Assembly: GCA_964636985.1 (NCBI GenBank)
Contig: CAZWSX010000017.1
Location: forward strand, 62,001-126,000
Direction of reading: 5' to 3'
Length of the DNA stretch: 64,000 bases
From: CAZWSX01 sp964636985
GTDB taxonomy: Bacteria; Planctomycetota; Planctomycetia; Pirellulales; Pirellulaceae
Shown here: one piece after another, positions 27,255-34,883 of the stretch
How the letters are laid out: each line of letters begins with the position of its first letter
How positions within the stretch are numbered: position 1 is the stretch's first letter
Translations under genes and position numbers: made by a program
The notes under the pieces: model-generated
What the model saw: only the letters and a program-made list of their open reading frames with translations
Databases searched by the model: none
What the model was told of the DNA's origin: nothing

Positions 27255-28745
27255 CTAGAAGCAGAAGCTGCCGCCGCCGAAGAAGCCGTGCAGCACCAGC
27301 GTGTCGCTCGAGTTGATCCGTTGCAGATCGCGAGGATCGTTAAACGTGTAGGGGACGTTGCCGGCCGGAGTCGCCATGCCGGTGAAACCGACCACGCGGT
27401 AGCCGCCGAACAGGTTCCAGCGGCAGTGTTGATAGCGAACGCCCAGGTCGAGTTCGCCCATCGTCGCAAAGGCGTTGCGGCTGTTGCGGAAGTTGATGTC
27501 CGTCCCAGCGTAGTTGCCATTGGCGACATAAGCATCACCGCCCGTGCCGTAAACCCGTTGGTAGCCGTCGATGTGGTTGTTGAACACACCGGCCTTACCG
27601 ATGCCGAAGACGCTCCAGCATTGGTTCACGTTCACGTTGCCGATACCGCCCATCTGGAAGCCGTACAAGTTGTTCTTGTAGTCCAGCGTGTGCGTGATTT
27701 GGTTCGGCGACGAAGGCATGAAGTTCGGGTCGAGGTTGTTCGACGTGAACGAATACGCTTCGTTGAAGTTGAAGTAGCGGAAGCCAGCGAGCCAGCCGCA
27801 GCTGAGGCGAGGTCCGCAGCCCATGCCGCAAGCCGAACCGCACGACGATCCGCAAGGATCGCAGCTATTGCAACCGCTCGAGCAACCGCTACCCATGAAG
27901 CCCCAAGCAGCAGGATTGCTGTACAGGTTCACTTCGACGTTGTTGTAGGTGCTGCTGCGGCTCAGGTAGTGGAAGTTTCCGCCCGTGTAATAGTTATCGA
28001 CCGGAGTCGGGCCGTTCACCGGGTGCGGATACAGCAGATGGTCGTAGCGGATCGGCGAGCGAAGGCCCGTCGCCGGTGCATAGTACGTGATCATGCTGTC
28101 TTGGGGATAAATGCCCCAGTAGGTGGCACCGATGGCGGCACAGCCGCAGCCGATAATCTTGCCGGCCGTGATTTGGAAACCGCCCGACCACTTTTGGTTC
28201 ACGTCGTGACTGGTCATCAACGTCGTGAGGTAGGTGTTGTCGTAGGAGAAGGGAACTCGGCCTTGATCCGAGCGTCCCATCAGCAACGCGCCCGCTTGGA
28301 CGAACCAAGAGCAGCCGCTGTAGCCAGCCAGGTAGTTCGGTCCGCACGATTCTTCCGACGGAATGTAGCTCGACGGAGGCGTCGGGCCGCAGTTGCCACT
28401 CTGGCACGAACCGCCAGACGAATAGCCGCCTGAAGAATGGATCGCGCTGGGAGCCATTTGGCTCGGCGAAACCATCGGCGGAGTCGCGTAACCAGGGCTG
28501 TACGACGAACCAACCGGTCCGACGTCGACATCTTCCGGAACCGGGTCCGCCGGCCGCGGCAGGCTATCTTCATCCACGCGGTTGCGCGAAGCATACCGCG
28601 TGTATCCGACCGTGCGAATTTCATCTTGAGTCGAGCTTGGAATCGGGAGCAGCGACCCCGATCCGAAGTCTTGCGCCATGGCGAGGTCGGCGACGCCAAC
28701 CATCGCCAGAATCGCCGTGAGGCTTCGAGCGTAGAACGATTTCAT
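27255..28745 (-). CDS. BBP7-type outer-membrane beta-barrel protein, Cys-rich loop
   Basis: A 496-aa exported protein with signal peptide MKSFYARSLTAILAMVGVAD..AMA-Q and the planctomycete BBP7 (putative beta barrel porin 7) pattern: CSWFVQAGALLMGRSDQGR, then amphipathic strands such as WSGGFQITAGKIIG and GATYWGIYP, LAGFRYFNFNEAYSF, NNLYGFQMGGIGN, GELDLGVRYQHCRWNLFGGYRVVGF, and a C-terminal aromatic residue (GGSFCF). About 30 residues in the middle hold roughly nine cysteines (GCSSGCNSCDPCGSSCGSAC...), and the N-terminal mature region is Ser/Gly/Pro-rich. An in-frame ATG two codons upstream (28751) is equally possible; a CGGAG site precedes both. The longer frame to 29024 has no signal peptide at its start and is rejected. 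Family assignment is from known BBP7 features; its pore or adhesion role is not known. Confidence 0.85.
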   Translation of the reverse strand: MKSFYARSLTAILAMVGVADLAMAQDFGSGSLLPIPSSTQDEIRTVGYTRYASRNRVDEDSLPRPADPVPEDVDVGPVGSSYSPGYATPPMVSPSQMAPSAIHSSGGYSSGGSCQSGNCGPTPPSSYIPSEESCGPNYLAGYSGCSWFVQAGALLMGRSDQGRVPFSYDNTYLTTLMTSHDVNQKWSGGFQITAGKIIGCGCAAIGATYWGIYPQDSMITYYAPATGLRSPIRYDHLLYPHPVNGPTPVDNYYTGGNFHYLSRSSTYNNVEVNLYSNPAAWGFMGSGCSSGCNSCDPCGSSCGSACGMGCGPRLSCGWLAGFRYFNFNEAYSFTSNNLDPNFMPSSPNQITHTLDYKNNLYGFQMGGIGNVNVNQCWSVFGIGKAGVFNNHIDGYQRVYGTGGDAYVANGNYAGTDINFRNSRNAFATMGELDLGVRYQHCRWNLFGGYRVVGFTGMATPAGNVPYTFNDPRDLQRINSSDTLVLHGFFGGGSFCF

Positions 28746-28751
28746 AATCAT

Positions 28752-29659
28752 GGAACTCCGTGACAAACGCCTTGCGTGTCGCGCGACGATCCGTTCGCGA
28801 CGGCCACGCCAGGCAGGGGATTGGATACTGGGCTCGAGAATCCGTCTCGCAATCCGGGAGTCCATTCCCGTGACGGTGCGCCGCCATTCACTCTCTGGTG
28901 GGAATGGAGGCGCCCTGTTTTGCGAATCGTCCGCCAGGGAGGTGCACGGTTGTGTTTTCCTTGCGTTTTTTCGAATCCGTGCGGCAGCCCCTCGTCCAAC
29001 CTTTACCGAAAGCAGAACCGGCATAAGTGGATGCCCGTACGAACGTTATCGCTGGCACCAACGGAACGTTGGGTACGGATTTGCATTCACGCCCGCTACA
29101 CGCGATGCGACTGGACACCCTCGAGAAGGCGGGCACGCAATATGCCCCGTGATTCACCCCTGTCAACTCGCTGCCGAACAATCCGCGCGTGCCGTCCGCA
29201 GCGAAAATGTCTATGGGGAGAGCGGATCTCGCCAAAATCCGCCCGCGCTTGGCATGCGACCACTACAATCGCTACAGTCGCTTGCGTAGTTACGCTGTGC
29301 CAGTCCGCTATCCTCGCGCTTCCAGGATCACACGATGCATCGAGTCCATCTAGTGATTTGTTGGTAAGCACCGCGATGATGAAGACATGCTTGGCAGGGA
29401 TGAATCGAACCCCGGAGGGGTTCCCATAACCCTAGCCGGGCGGTCGCGAAGCGCACCCCCGGTTAGTTGACGCATAACAAACCAACCCCGGCTGGGGTTG
29501 CACACGAATCGCTCGAGCAATGAAAGTTCCCGTGTCGCATCGCTGTCGCGATGCAGAATCATTCGCGATCAGTACCGGGGGTTCGCTTCGCGACCCCCGG
29601 CTATCGTTATGAAACCGCTGCGGCGGTCGAGCAAAACCATTAGAACCGCCGTGATTCCC
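28752..29659. other. 908-bp divergent intergenic region
   Basis: It lies between the BBP7 gene (minus) and the sulfatase gene (plus). Several short frames exist (for example 28888-29235 minus) but none has a recognisable domain, ribosome binding site or planctomycete-like start, so I call no gene. The right third is an inverted palindromic repeat pair, listed separately. Both flanking promoters must lie here; none was confidently identified. Confidence 0.5.
29405..29612. repeat. Inverted pair of palindromic intergenic repeat units
   Basis: Two copies of one unit face each other. Copy 1 (about 29405-29468) has hairpin AACCCC-GGA-GGGGTT, the spacer CCATAACCCTAGCCGGG and a GGTCGCGAAGCG core ending in CCCCCGG. 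Copy 2, on the opposite strand (about 29575-29630), has ACCGC-CGCA-GCGGT, TCATAACGATAGCCGGG and GGTCGCGAAGCG. Between them, 29484-29499 is AACCCC-GGCT-GGGGTT. The hairpin arms differ in sequence but keep pairing. No transposase or ORF lies inside. The block ends about 50 bp before the sulfatase start. Confidence 0.75.
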
Positions 29660-31156
29660 ATGAAACGACTCGCCCCACGCTCTCTGCTTCTCGCGATCAC
29701 CCTCGCCTGCCTCGCGAGCTCCTTCGCAACCCATGCCGCGATTGCGCAAGCGCCTCCCAAGCGCCCCAACGTCCTCTTCCTGTTCGCCGATGATATGCGC
29801 GCCGACGCCATCGCCGCGCACGGCAACGAACACATCCGGACGCCCAACCTCGATCGGCTCGTGAAGCAGGGCTTCAGCTTCCGCCGCAATTACACCTTCG
29901 GCGGCAACAGCGGCGCCGTTTGCGTACCGAGCCGCGCCATGCTGATGACCGGCAAAACGTGGTTCGATCTCGATGTCGGAACCTTGAAAGGCGAAAAACT
30001 CCTGCCGGAACTCCTAGGCGCAAACGGCTACGCCACCTACGGCACAGGCAAGTGGCACAACGGGCAACAATCGTTTGTGCGGGCTTTCCAGCGCGGCGAG
30101 TCAGTGATGTTCGGAGGCATGTCGGACCATACCAAGGTGCCGTTGCAAGACATCTTCGCCCATCGCTCTCTCACACCACAGCACGTTGGCAAAAAACACT
30201 CCAGCGAAATGTTCGCCGATTCGGCCATCGAGTTTCTGAAATCTCGCAAGGCCGAAGACCAGCCCTTCTTTTGTTACTGCGCCTTCACCGCGCCGCACGA
30301 TCCGCGCCAACCACCGCCCGGCTACGCCGATCCGTACTACAAAGATCCGCCGCCGCTGCCGAAGAACTTTTTGCCGCAGCACCCCTTCGACAACGGCATG
30401 ATGCAAGGAGGCCGCGACGAAGACCTCGCCGCATGGCCCCGCACGCCCGAAACCATCCGCGATCAGCTCTGCGAGTACTACGGCCTCATCACCCATCTCG
30501 ACGAACAAATCGGCCGCGTCCTCGCCGCACTCGACGAGACCGGCAAAGCCGACAACACGATCGTGATCTTCTCAGCCGACAACGGCCTCGCTCTCGGTAG
30601 CCACGGCCTCTTGGGAAAACAAAGCGTCTACGAACACAGCATGAACACGCCGCTGGTGATCCGCGGCCCAGGCGTTCCCCAAGGCAAAAGCTCGTCGGCC
30701 TTCACCTATCTCTACGATCTCTTCCCCACGTTGTGCGATTGTCTCTCGGTCGAGCCGCCCCACAAGTTCGCGGGCGCAAGCCTCCGCCCTCTTTGGGAAG
30801 GAAACAAAGCTAGCATCCGCGATTCCGTTTTCCTTCCCTTCCTTGGAATCCAACGCGCCGTCCGCGACGAACGTTGGAAACTGATCGCGTATCCACAGAT
30901 CGGGCACCTGCAGCTCTTCGATCTGGAATCCGACCCCTACGAAATGACCAACCTGATCGACGACCCCGCCGCGCAAAAAGAATTGCCCCGCCTGCAAAAC
31001 TTGATGGATCAGTGGCAGACCCAGGTGGGAGATCCGCTCAAGGTTCCCAAAACGAGCCGCCCCGCTCCCCCCATCGATCTAACCGGCCGTCCGCGCGAGC
31101 CCGACCCCTGGCAGCCCGCCTGGATCGTCGAAAAATACTTCAACACCAAACGCTGA
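29660..31156 (+). CDS. Exported type I sulfatase
   Basis: A 498-aa alkaline-phosphatase-superfamily sulfatase, hydrolysing a sulfate ester outside the cytoplasm. Signal peptide MKRLAPRSLLLAITLACLAS..AIAQA; N-terminal metal-binding FADDMRADA (D44, D45); the formylglycine site C88-V-P-S-R followed by AMLMTG; GKWHNGQ (K131, H133); and the C-terminal metal site SADNGLALGSHGLLGK. Cys rather than Ser at the active site means maturation by a formylglycine-generating enzyme or anaerobic equivalent is expected. Val at position 2 of CxPSR is less usual. The substrate cannot be told from sequence; marine planctomycetes use many such enzymes on sulfated polysaccharides. I chose the ATG at 29660 because it gives the signal peptide; an in-frame ATG at 29609 adds 17 basic residues overlapping the repeat. 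No strong Shine-Dalgarno. Confidence 0.9.
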   Translation: MKRLAPRSLLLAITLACLASSFATHAAIAQAPPKRPNVLFLFADDMRADAIAAHGNEHIRTPNLDRLVKQGFSFRRNYTFGGNSGAVCVPSRAMLMTGKTWFDLDVGTLKGEKLLPELLGANGYATYGTGKWHNGQQSFVRAFQRGESVMFGGMSDHTKVPLQDIFAHRSLTPQHVGKKHSSEMFADSAIEFLKSRKAEDQPFFCYCAFTAPHDPRQPPPGYADPYYKDPPPLPKNFLPQHPFDNGMMQGGRDEDLAAWPRTPETIRDQLCEYYGLITHLDEQIGRVLAALDETGKADNTIVIFSADNGLALGSHGLLGKQSVYEHSMNTPLVIRGPGVPQGKSSSAFTYLYDLFPTLCDCLSVEPPHKFAGASLRPLWEGNKASIRDSVFLPFLGIQRAVRDERWKLIAYPQIGHLQLFDLESDPYEMTNLIDDPAAQKELPRLQNLMDQWQTQVGDPLKVPKTSRPAPPIDLTGRPREPDPWQPAWIVEKYFNTKR

Positions 31157-31263
31157 GCCGCTCTCCCCCCACGCAATGGGGCTCAAAATCGTTCGCGGTC
31201 CCCGCAGCCGTTCCTTATAATCACGGGGTTGTGACGGCAACTTCCCCAGCGCGGCGGTTCGCG

Positions 31264-32595
31264 ATGCAGCGGCGTCTCACTTCACTCGACTTCCTTCCAA
31301 CAGCGGGCATTTCGTTGCTCCTGCTTGGGATGTCGGCCGCAACTCGTGAGGCCGTAACTCGTGAAGCCACCGCTCGTGAGCCAACTCCTCGTGAACACGC
31401 AGTCGAGTCGGTCGTCCTCCGCAATGGGGGAAAGGTCATCGGCAAAGTAGTCGAGTCCCCCGCCGAATCCGCCACGAGTTCGACGACCTCATCCGACGGC
31501 TCAGCCCGCCGCCGCGAGAGCTTCGACGTCGTCACCAAAGACGCCATTCGCATCCGCCTCACATCGGCCGAAGTCGCCAGCCGCGACGCCAACGACAATC
31601 TCGCCGCCTACCACGCCGAAGCCCCGCAGCACGACGATAGCATCGACGGCCACTGGCAGATGTCGCAATGGTGCAAGGAGCATCACCTCAGCGACAAGCG
31701 CGATCTGCACCTGCGGCGGATCATCGAACTCGATACCAACCACGCGGCCGCGCGCCGCCTCCTCGGATACACCTTTCGCAACGGCCAGTGGATCACCATC
31801 AACCAATGGCGGGCAAACGACGGCCTCGTCCTTTTCAAAGGACGCTGGCGCTATCCCCAAGACGCCGAGCTGATTCGCCAGCGCGAGTTGTCCGAATCGC
31901 AATATCGCCTCTGGATGACCAAGCTCACCGGTCTCCTCCGCGATTGGGATCGCACGCAATCCGAAGCCATCAAGGCCGAGCTCGAAAACAGCTCCCCCAT
32001 CGAATCCCTCTCGGCCGTGATCCACCTGAACAAGGGCTCGACCAGCGCCATCCACCGGCGGATGCTTCAAAAGGTGATGATGAATTTGAGCGTCCACGAG
32101 GCCATTCGACCGGCGGCCGTTCGTGCTTTGGCCGATGCATCCCTCCGCGAACAGGATAGTGAAACGCTCCTCGATGCCATCGACCACCTGCGGACCCACC
32201 CGCCCGAACTCTTCGACAAGCTCCTGCTCGACGCCCTGCGAAGCAAGGACAACGCGGTCGTCAATCGCTCGGCCTTGCTGATGGCCCGCTTCCGCCGCCG
32301 CCAATTCATCGATCCCATGGTCGAGGCCCTCACCACCACCCACACCGTCATCGTCCCCACCTTTTGGCTCCGGGCGAACTACCCCAACCACCCGGCGTTA
32401 GTCCGCTCGGGCCGCAAAGAGTTCGTCGATGCCGAAATCCCCTTTCAAAACACCGACGTTCTCAACGCCCTGATCGAAATGACCGAGCAGAACTTCGGCT
32501 TTAACACCGACGGCTGGAAAATCTGGCACGCTCAAGAAAAGGTCCGCATCGCCGAGCGGGAGAAAACACCCGACCTCCGACGCGAGTCGCTGTAA
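31264..32595 (+). CDS. Exported HEAT-like hypothetical protein
   Basis: A 443-aa protein with signal peptide-like N-terminus (MQRRLTSLDFLPTAGISLLLLGMSA), then four (T/A/P)RE(A/P/H) units from a 15-bp tandem repeat, VVLRNGGKVIGKVVE (a short SH3-like beta region common in planctomycete exported proteins), a Ser/Thr-rich linker, a segment with RIIELDTNHAAARRLLGYTFRNGQWI (TPR-like) and a C-terminal half of paired helices resembling HEAT repeats (AAVRALADASLREQDSETLLDAIDHL; DALRSKDNAVVNRSALLMARFRR). The frame is open to 30874, but the upstream part overlaps the sulfatase gene and is rejected. No catalytic motif. Probably a periplasmic scaffold or binding protein; specific role unknown. Confidence 0.75.
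   Translation: MQRRLTSLDFLPTAGISLLLLGMSAATREAVTREATAREPTPREHAVESVVLRNGGKVIGKVVESPAESATSSTTSSDGSARRRESFDVVTKDAIRIRLTSAEVASRDANDNLAAYHAEAPQHDDSIDGHWQMSQWCKEHHLSDKRDLHLRRIIELDTNHAAARRLLGYTFRNGQWITINQWRANDGLVLFKGRWRYPQDAELIRQRELSESQYRLWMTKLTGLLRDWDRTQSEAIKAELENSSPIESLSAVIHLNKGSTSAIHRRMLQKVMMNLSVHEAIRPAAVRALADASLREQDSETLLDAIDHLRTHPPELFDKLLLDALRSKDNAVVNRSALLMARFRRRQFIDPMVEALTTTHTVIVPTFWLRANYPNHPALVRSGRKEFVDAEIPFQNTDVLNALIEMTEQNFGFNTDGWKIWHAQEKVRIAEREKTPDLRRESL
31341..31400 (+). repeat. 15-bp tandem repeat, four units, in frame
   Basis: CTCGTGA recurs at 31343, 31358, 31373 and 31388, exactly 15 bp apart, encoding repeated Thr/Ala/Pro-Arg-Glu units just after the signal peptide of the exported HEAT-like protein. 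Being a multiple of three, gain or loss of units keeps the frame. Confidence 0.8.
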
Positions 32596-32648
32596 CACAA
32601 CGCGAGTCTCTCTAGCGCGCCACACATTCATTCCCGCGAGCACGCACC

Positions 32649-33041
32649 ATGACGGAACAACGCACCTCCGTAGCCATCATCGGCGCCTCGGCCGATCGAT
32701 CCAAGTACGGCAACAAATCAGTCCGCGCGCACATGAAAGCGGGCTTCGACGTCTACCCCGTCAACCCCCGCTGCGAAACGGTCGAAGGCCTGAAGTGCTA
32801 CCCGTCCATCGCCGACGTTCCGCTCACTCGCCTCAACAGCGTCAGCATGTACGTCCCGCCAACAGTCGGTATCACATTGCTCCCCGTCATCGCCGCCAAA
32901 GGCTGCGACGAACTATGGCTCAACCCCGGCAGCGAGAGCGATCAGCTAATCCAGGAAGCCCAGCGCCTGGGGCTCAACCCCATCATCGCCTGCAGCATCA
33001 TCGGCGTCGGCGAAACACCCATGTCGTTCGGGGACCGTTGA
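32649..33041 (+). CDS. CoA-binding domain protein (YccU-like)
   Basis: A 130-aa cytoplasmic Rossmann-fold protein of the CoA_binding_2 family. The nucleotide-binding signature VAIIGASADRSKYGNKSVRA is at residues 8-27, followed by GFDVYPVNP, GLKCYPSIADVP, SMYVPPT, LWLNPGSESD and the C-terminal IIACSIIGVGETP. The usual C-terminal Cys is present. Length matches the family (about 130-140 aa). The family binds CoA, but no reaction is established for it. It follows the HEAT-like gene by 53 bp and may be cotranscribed. Confidence 0.85.
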   Translation: MTEQRTSVAIIGASADRSKYGNKSVRAHMKAGFDVYPVNPRCETVEGLKCYPSIADVPLTRLNSVSMYVPPTVGITLLPVIAAKGCDELWLNPGSESDQLIQEAQRLGLNPIIACSIIGVGETPMSFGDR

Positions 33042-33081
33042 AGATGGGTGCCAATGATACGGAAAGCATTCGGCAGCCGTC

Positions 33082-33411
33082 ATGAACCAAATCGAAGCCA
33101 GTCGTTCATGGGGTCGGATCGTCGGTCAATTCGCACTCGCCGTTTTCTTGAACCTGTTCGCCATGGCCTTTATCGCCATGACGTACGGCGCCGGTGGTGA
33201 CGAAAGAATGTGGGACGTTCGCTTGATGCGGCTACTTGGCGAGGCGACGTTCATCTTTGTCCCAATCATGATGATCTTTGCGGTAGTCGCGCGGCTCTAC
33301 AATGAAGAGAGATTAGCTTGGTGCTTGGCGGCTGTGACTTGGACCTGGCCGTTGTTCCTTCTGCTTCTACGATTCGCCATCCTCGCAATATCTCAGCCCA
33401 AAACGGCGTGA
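33082..33411 (+). CDS. Small three-helix membrane protein
   Basis: A 109-aa hypothetical with three hydrophobic stretches (about residues 14-37, 51-70 and 79-104) separated by charged loops (GGDERMWDVRLMR; RLYNEERLAW). I do not recognise the family. A weak GGAAAG lies 23 nt before the ATG; start 40 bp after the CoA-binding gene suggests one transcript. Codon use is ordinary for this genome by eye. Confidence 0.55.
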   Translation: MNQIEASRSWGRIVGQFALAVFLNLFAMAFIAMTYGAGGDERMWDVRLMRLLGEATFIFVPIMMIFAVVARLYNEERLAWCLAAVTWTWPLFLLLLRFAILAISQPKTA

Positions 33412-33435
33412 CAAAAAAAACAAAAGTCTGGTGGC

Positions 33436-33458
33436 ACTGGCGTCCCAAAGACGCCAGT
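33436..33458. repeat. Perfect 9-bp hairpin
   Basis: ACTGGCGTC and GACGCCAGT flank a CCAAA loop 25 bp after the small membrane protein. On the plus strand it is followed by GAAAAA rather than T, so it is not a classical terminator in that direction. A second hairpin, GGGCC-AAA-GGCCC, is at 33507-33519. The remainder of 33412-33660 holds no gene. Confidence 0.6.
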
Positions 33459-33660
33459 GAAAAAGCGTCAAGCCGCAACCAATTGGCTCGGCTCCCAAGC
33501 AAGCCAGGGCCAAAGGCCCGACAGATAAGGTTGCTCCGCTCTTCTTTCGGCCGCGCAGCGCTGGCACCCCCCAGATGCAGTCATTCCCAATTGGAATGCC
33601 GGCAGTATATCGTAATGGCTGCGATGCCCTCTCTCCCCTCTTCGCTGCAGGACTGCACCG

Positions 33661-34317
33661 ATGCCTTGGCGATCTCTTCCCGTTGCACTCGCTGCCGTCG
33701 CGATGATCGCAGCCAGCAGCTTGCCGGCTGGCGCTCAGGAGAAAGCGACTGCGCTCAAGCGGATCAAGCCGATGGAGGTCAAGCCAGCCGATAGCGAACT
33801 GCGGAGGCTGCAGAAGCTTCGATTCAACGCCGCGCTCGACGAGATCAACGCCGCGATGCTCATCCATGAAGAGGGTCCTTCGCAAGGGTTTCAAACCCTC
33901 GACGCGATCTACGAAGCGTCCGACCGCCTCACCGAGGCCGCACTCGATCTGTATGCCGATCCCAACAACCGGATCAAGATCTACGAGCGCCAGCTGGCAC
34001 TGGCCAAAGAGCGCGAAAAACTCCTCAGCGATCAATCGAGCAAAACCGGCGCGAACGATGCCATCGCCTTACAGCGGGCTGTCGGACATCGAGCGAACGT
34101 CGAAATCGCCCTGCTGAAAGCACGTCGCGCACTTGAAAAAACCGAATCGGAAAAATCAAACATCGCCAAGACCAATTCCGCGCAATCCAATACCGCACAA
34201 TCGAGCGTAAAGAATCCCGACTCAGCCAAGCCCAAAACCACGCCAACAAAAGCCACAAAGCCTAAAACATCGCAGCCTAAAGCACCGCAACCCCAATCGG
34301 CCGCTGGCGACCCATGA
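33661..34317 (+). CDS. Exported helical hypothetical, paralog of next gene
   Basis: A 218-aa protein with signal peptide MPWRSLPVALAAVAMIAASSLPAGAQ. The central region is helical and charged (DSELRRLQKLRFNAALDEINAAM; YEASDRLTEAALDLYADP; YERQLALAKEREKLL), followed by a low-complexity Lys/Pro/Ser/Thr/Gln tail from about residue 155. AGGA lies 9 nt before the ATG. The core aligns with the next protein (DSEL-x-x-L-x-K-x-x-FN-x-A; LY-x-AS-x-RL-x-x-AAL-x-LY), so the two arose by duplication. Its TGA overlaps the next ATG. Function not recognised; a periplasmic scaffold or coiled-coil partner is a guess. Confidence 0.75.
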   Translation: MPWRSLPVALAAVAMIAASSLPAGAQEKATALKRIKPMEVKPADSELRRLQKLRFNAALDEINAAMLIHEEGPSQGFQTLDAIYEASDRLTEAALDLYADPNNRIKIYERQLALAKEREKLLSDQSSKTGANDAIALQRAVGHRANVEIALLKARRALEKTESEKSNIAKTNSAQSNTAQSSVKNPDSAKPKTTPTKATKPKTSQPKAPQPQSAAGDP

Positions 34318-34874
34318 GCAACCCTTCACAAGGTAGTTCCGTGATCCGCCAACTTGCGCGCGGTTTCGTAGCCGCGCTCGCAGCAAGTCTGCTTGCTACC
34401 AGTCTGCTGGTCTCGCATACGCCGTCATTGCTGGCCCAGGAGGACGACGCCTGGCCCTCGATCGTTCGGGCAAAACCTTTCGTCATCGTTGACGAGGACA
34501 GCGAACTGCTGAAGTTGCGAAAGACCGTTTTCAATTCAGCGATCAAAGAACTCCAGGTCTCGTTTCAAAGCCACCGACTCGGTCTCGGAGACTCCGAGTC
34601 GCACATCGACTCGCTCTATGCGGCATCGCGACGCCTCGCCGATGCGGCGTTGGAACTTTACCCCGACGAAGCCCACCGCGCAGAATTCCTGCAAGGCCAT
34701 GTCACAATCGCGATCATCCGCGAAGCAACCGCAGAGGCCCGCTGGATCGCAGGCGCCGATACCGAACTCAAGTACCACCACGCGCGCTTCGACCGCCTCG
34801 GTGCCGAAATCAAGCTGATGAAGGCTCGCCTTGCCTGGGAGAAGGAAAAGAAGAAGGAGCCGGCCAACAAATGA
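34314..34874 (+). CDS. Exported helical hypothetical, paralog of previous gene
   Basis: A 186-aa protein with a membrane-targeting N-terminus (RQLARGFVAALAASLLATSLLVSHTPSLLAQ) and a helical charged body (EDSELLKLRKTVFNSAIKEL; LYAASRRLADAALELYPDEA; RFDRLGAEIKLMKARLAWEKEKKK). The ATGA overlap with the upstream paralog at 34314-34317 indicates translational coupling, often seen for subunits made in fixed ratio. It lacks the low-complexity tail of its partner. Converges with the SMP-30-like gene with nine bases between stops. Function not recognised. Confidence 0.75.
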   Translation: MSNPSQGSSVIRQLARGFVAALAASLLATSLLVSHTPSLLAQEDDAWPSIVRAKPFVIVDEDSELLKLRKTVFNSAIKELQVSFQSHRLGLGDSESHIDSLYAASRRLADAALELYPDEAHRAEFLQGHVTIAIIREATAEARWIAGADTELKYHHARFDRLGAEIKLMKARLAWEKEKKKEPANK

Positions 34875-34883
34875 ACCGGGTGT

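Noticed and set aside
27288..28433. A 381-aa plus-strand frame
   Set aside because: Antisense to the BBP7 gene; Ala/Val/Arg-rich, no signal peptide or motif.
28888..29235. A 115-aa minus-strand frame in the BBP7 to sulfatase gap
   Set aside because: No ribosome binding site, domain or neighbour relation; it would overlap the likely BBP7 leader.
29405..29612. Possible CRISPR array
   Set aside because: Only two full units, in inverted orientation, with no regular spacers and no cas genes.
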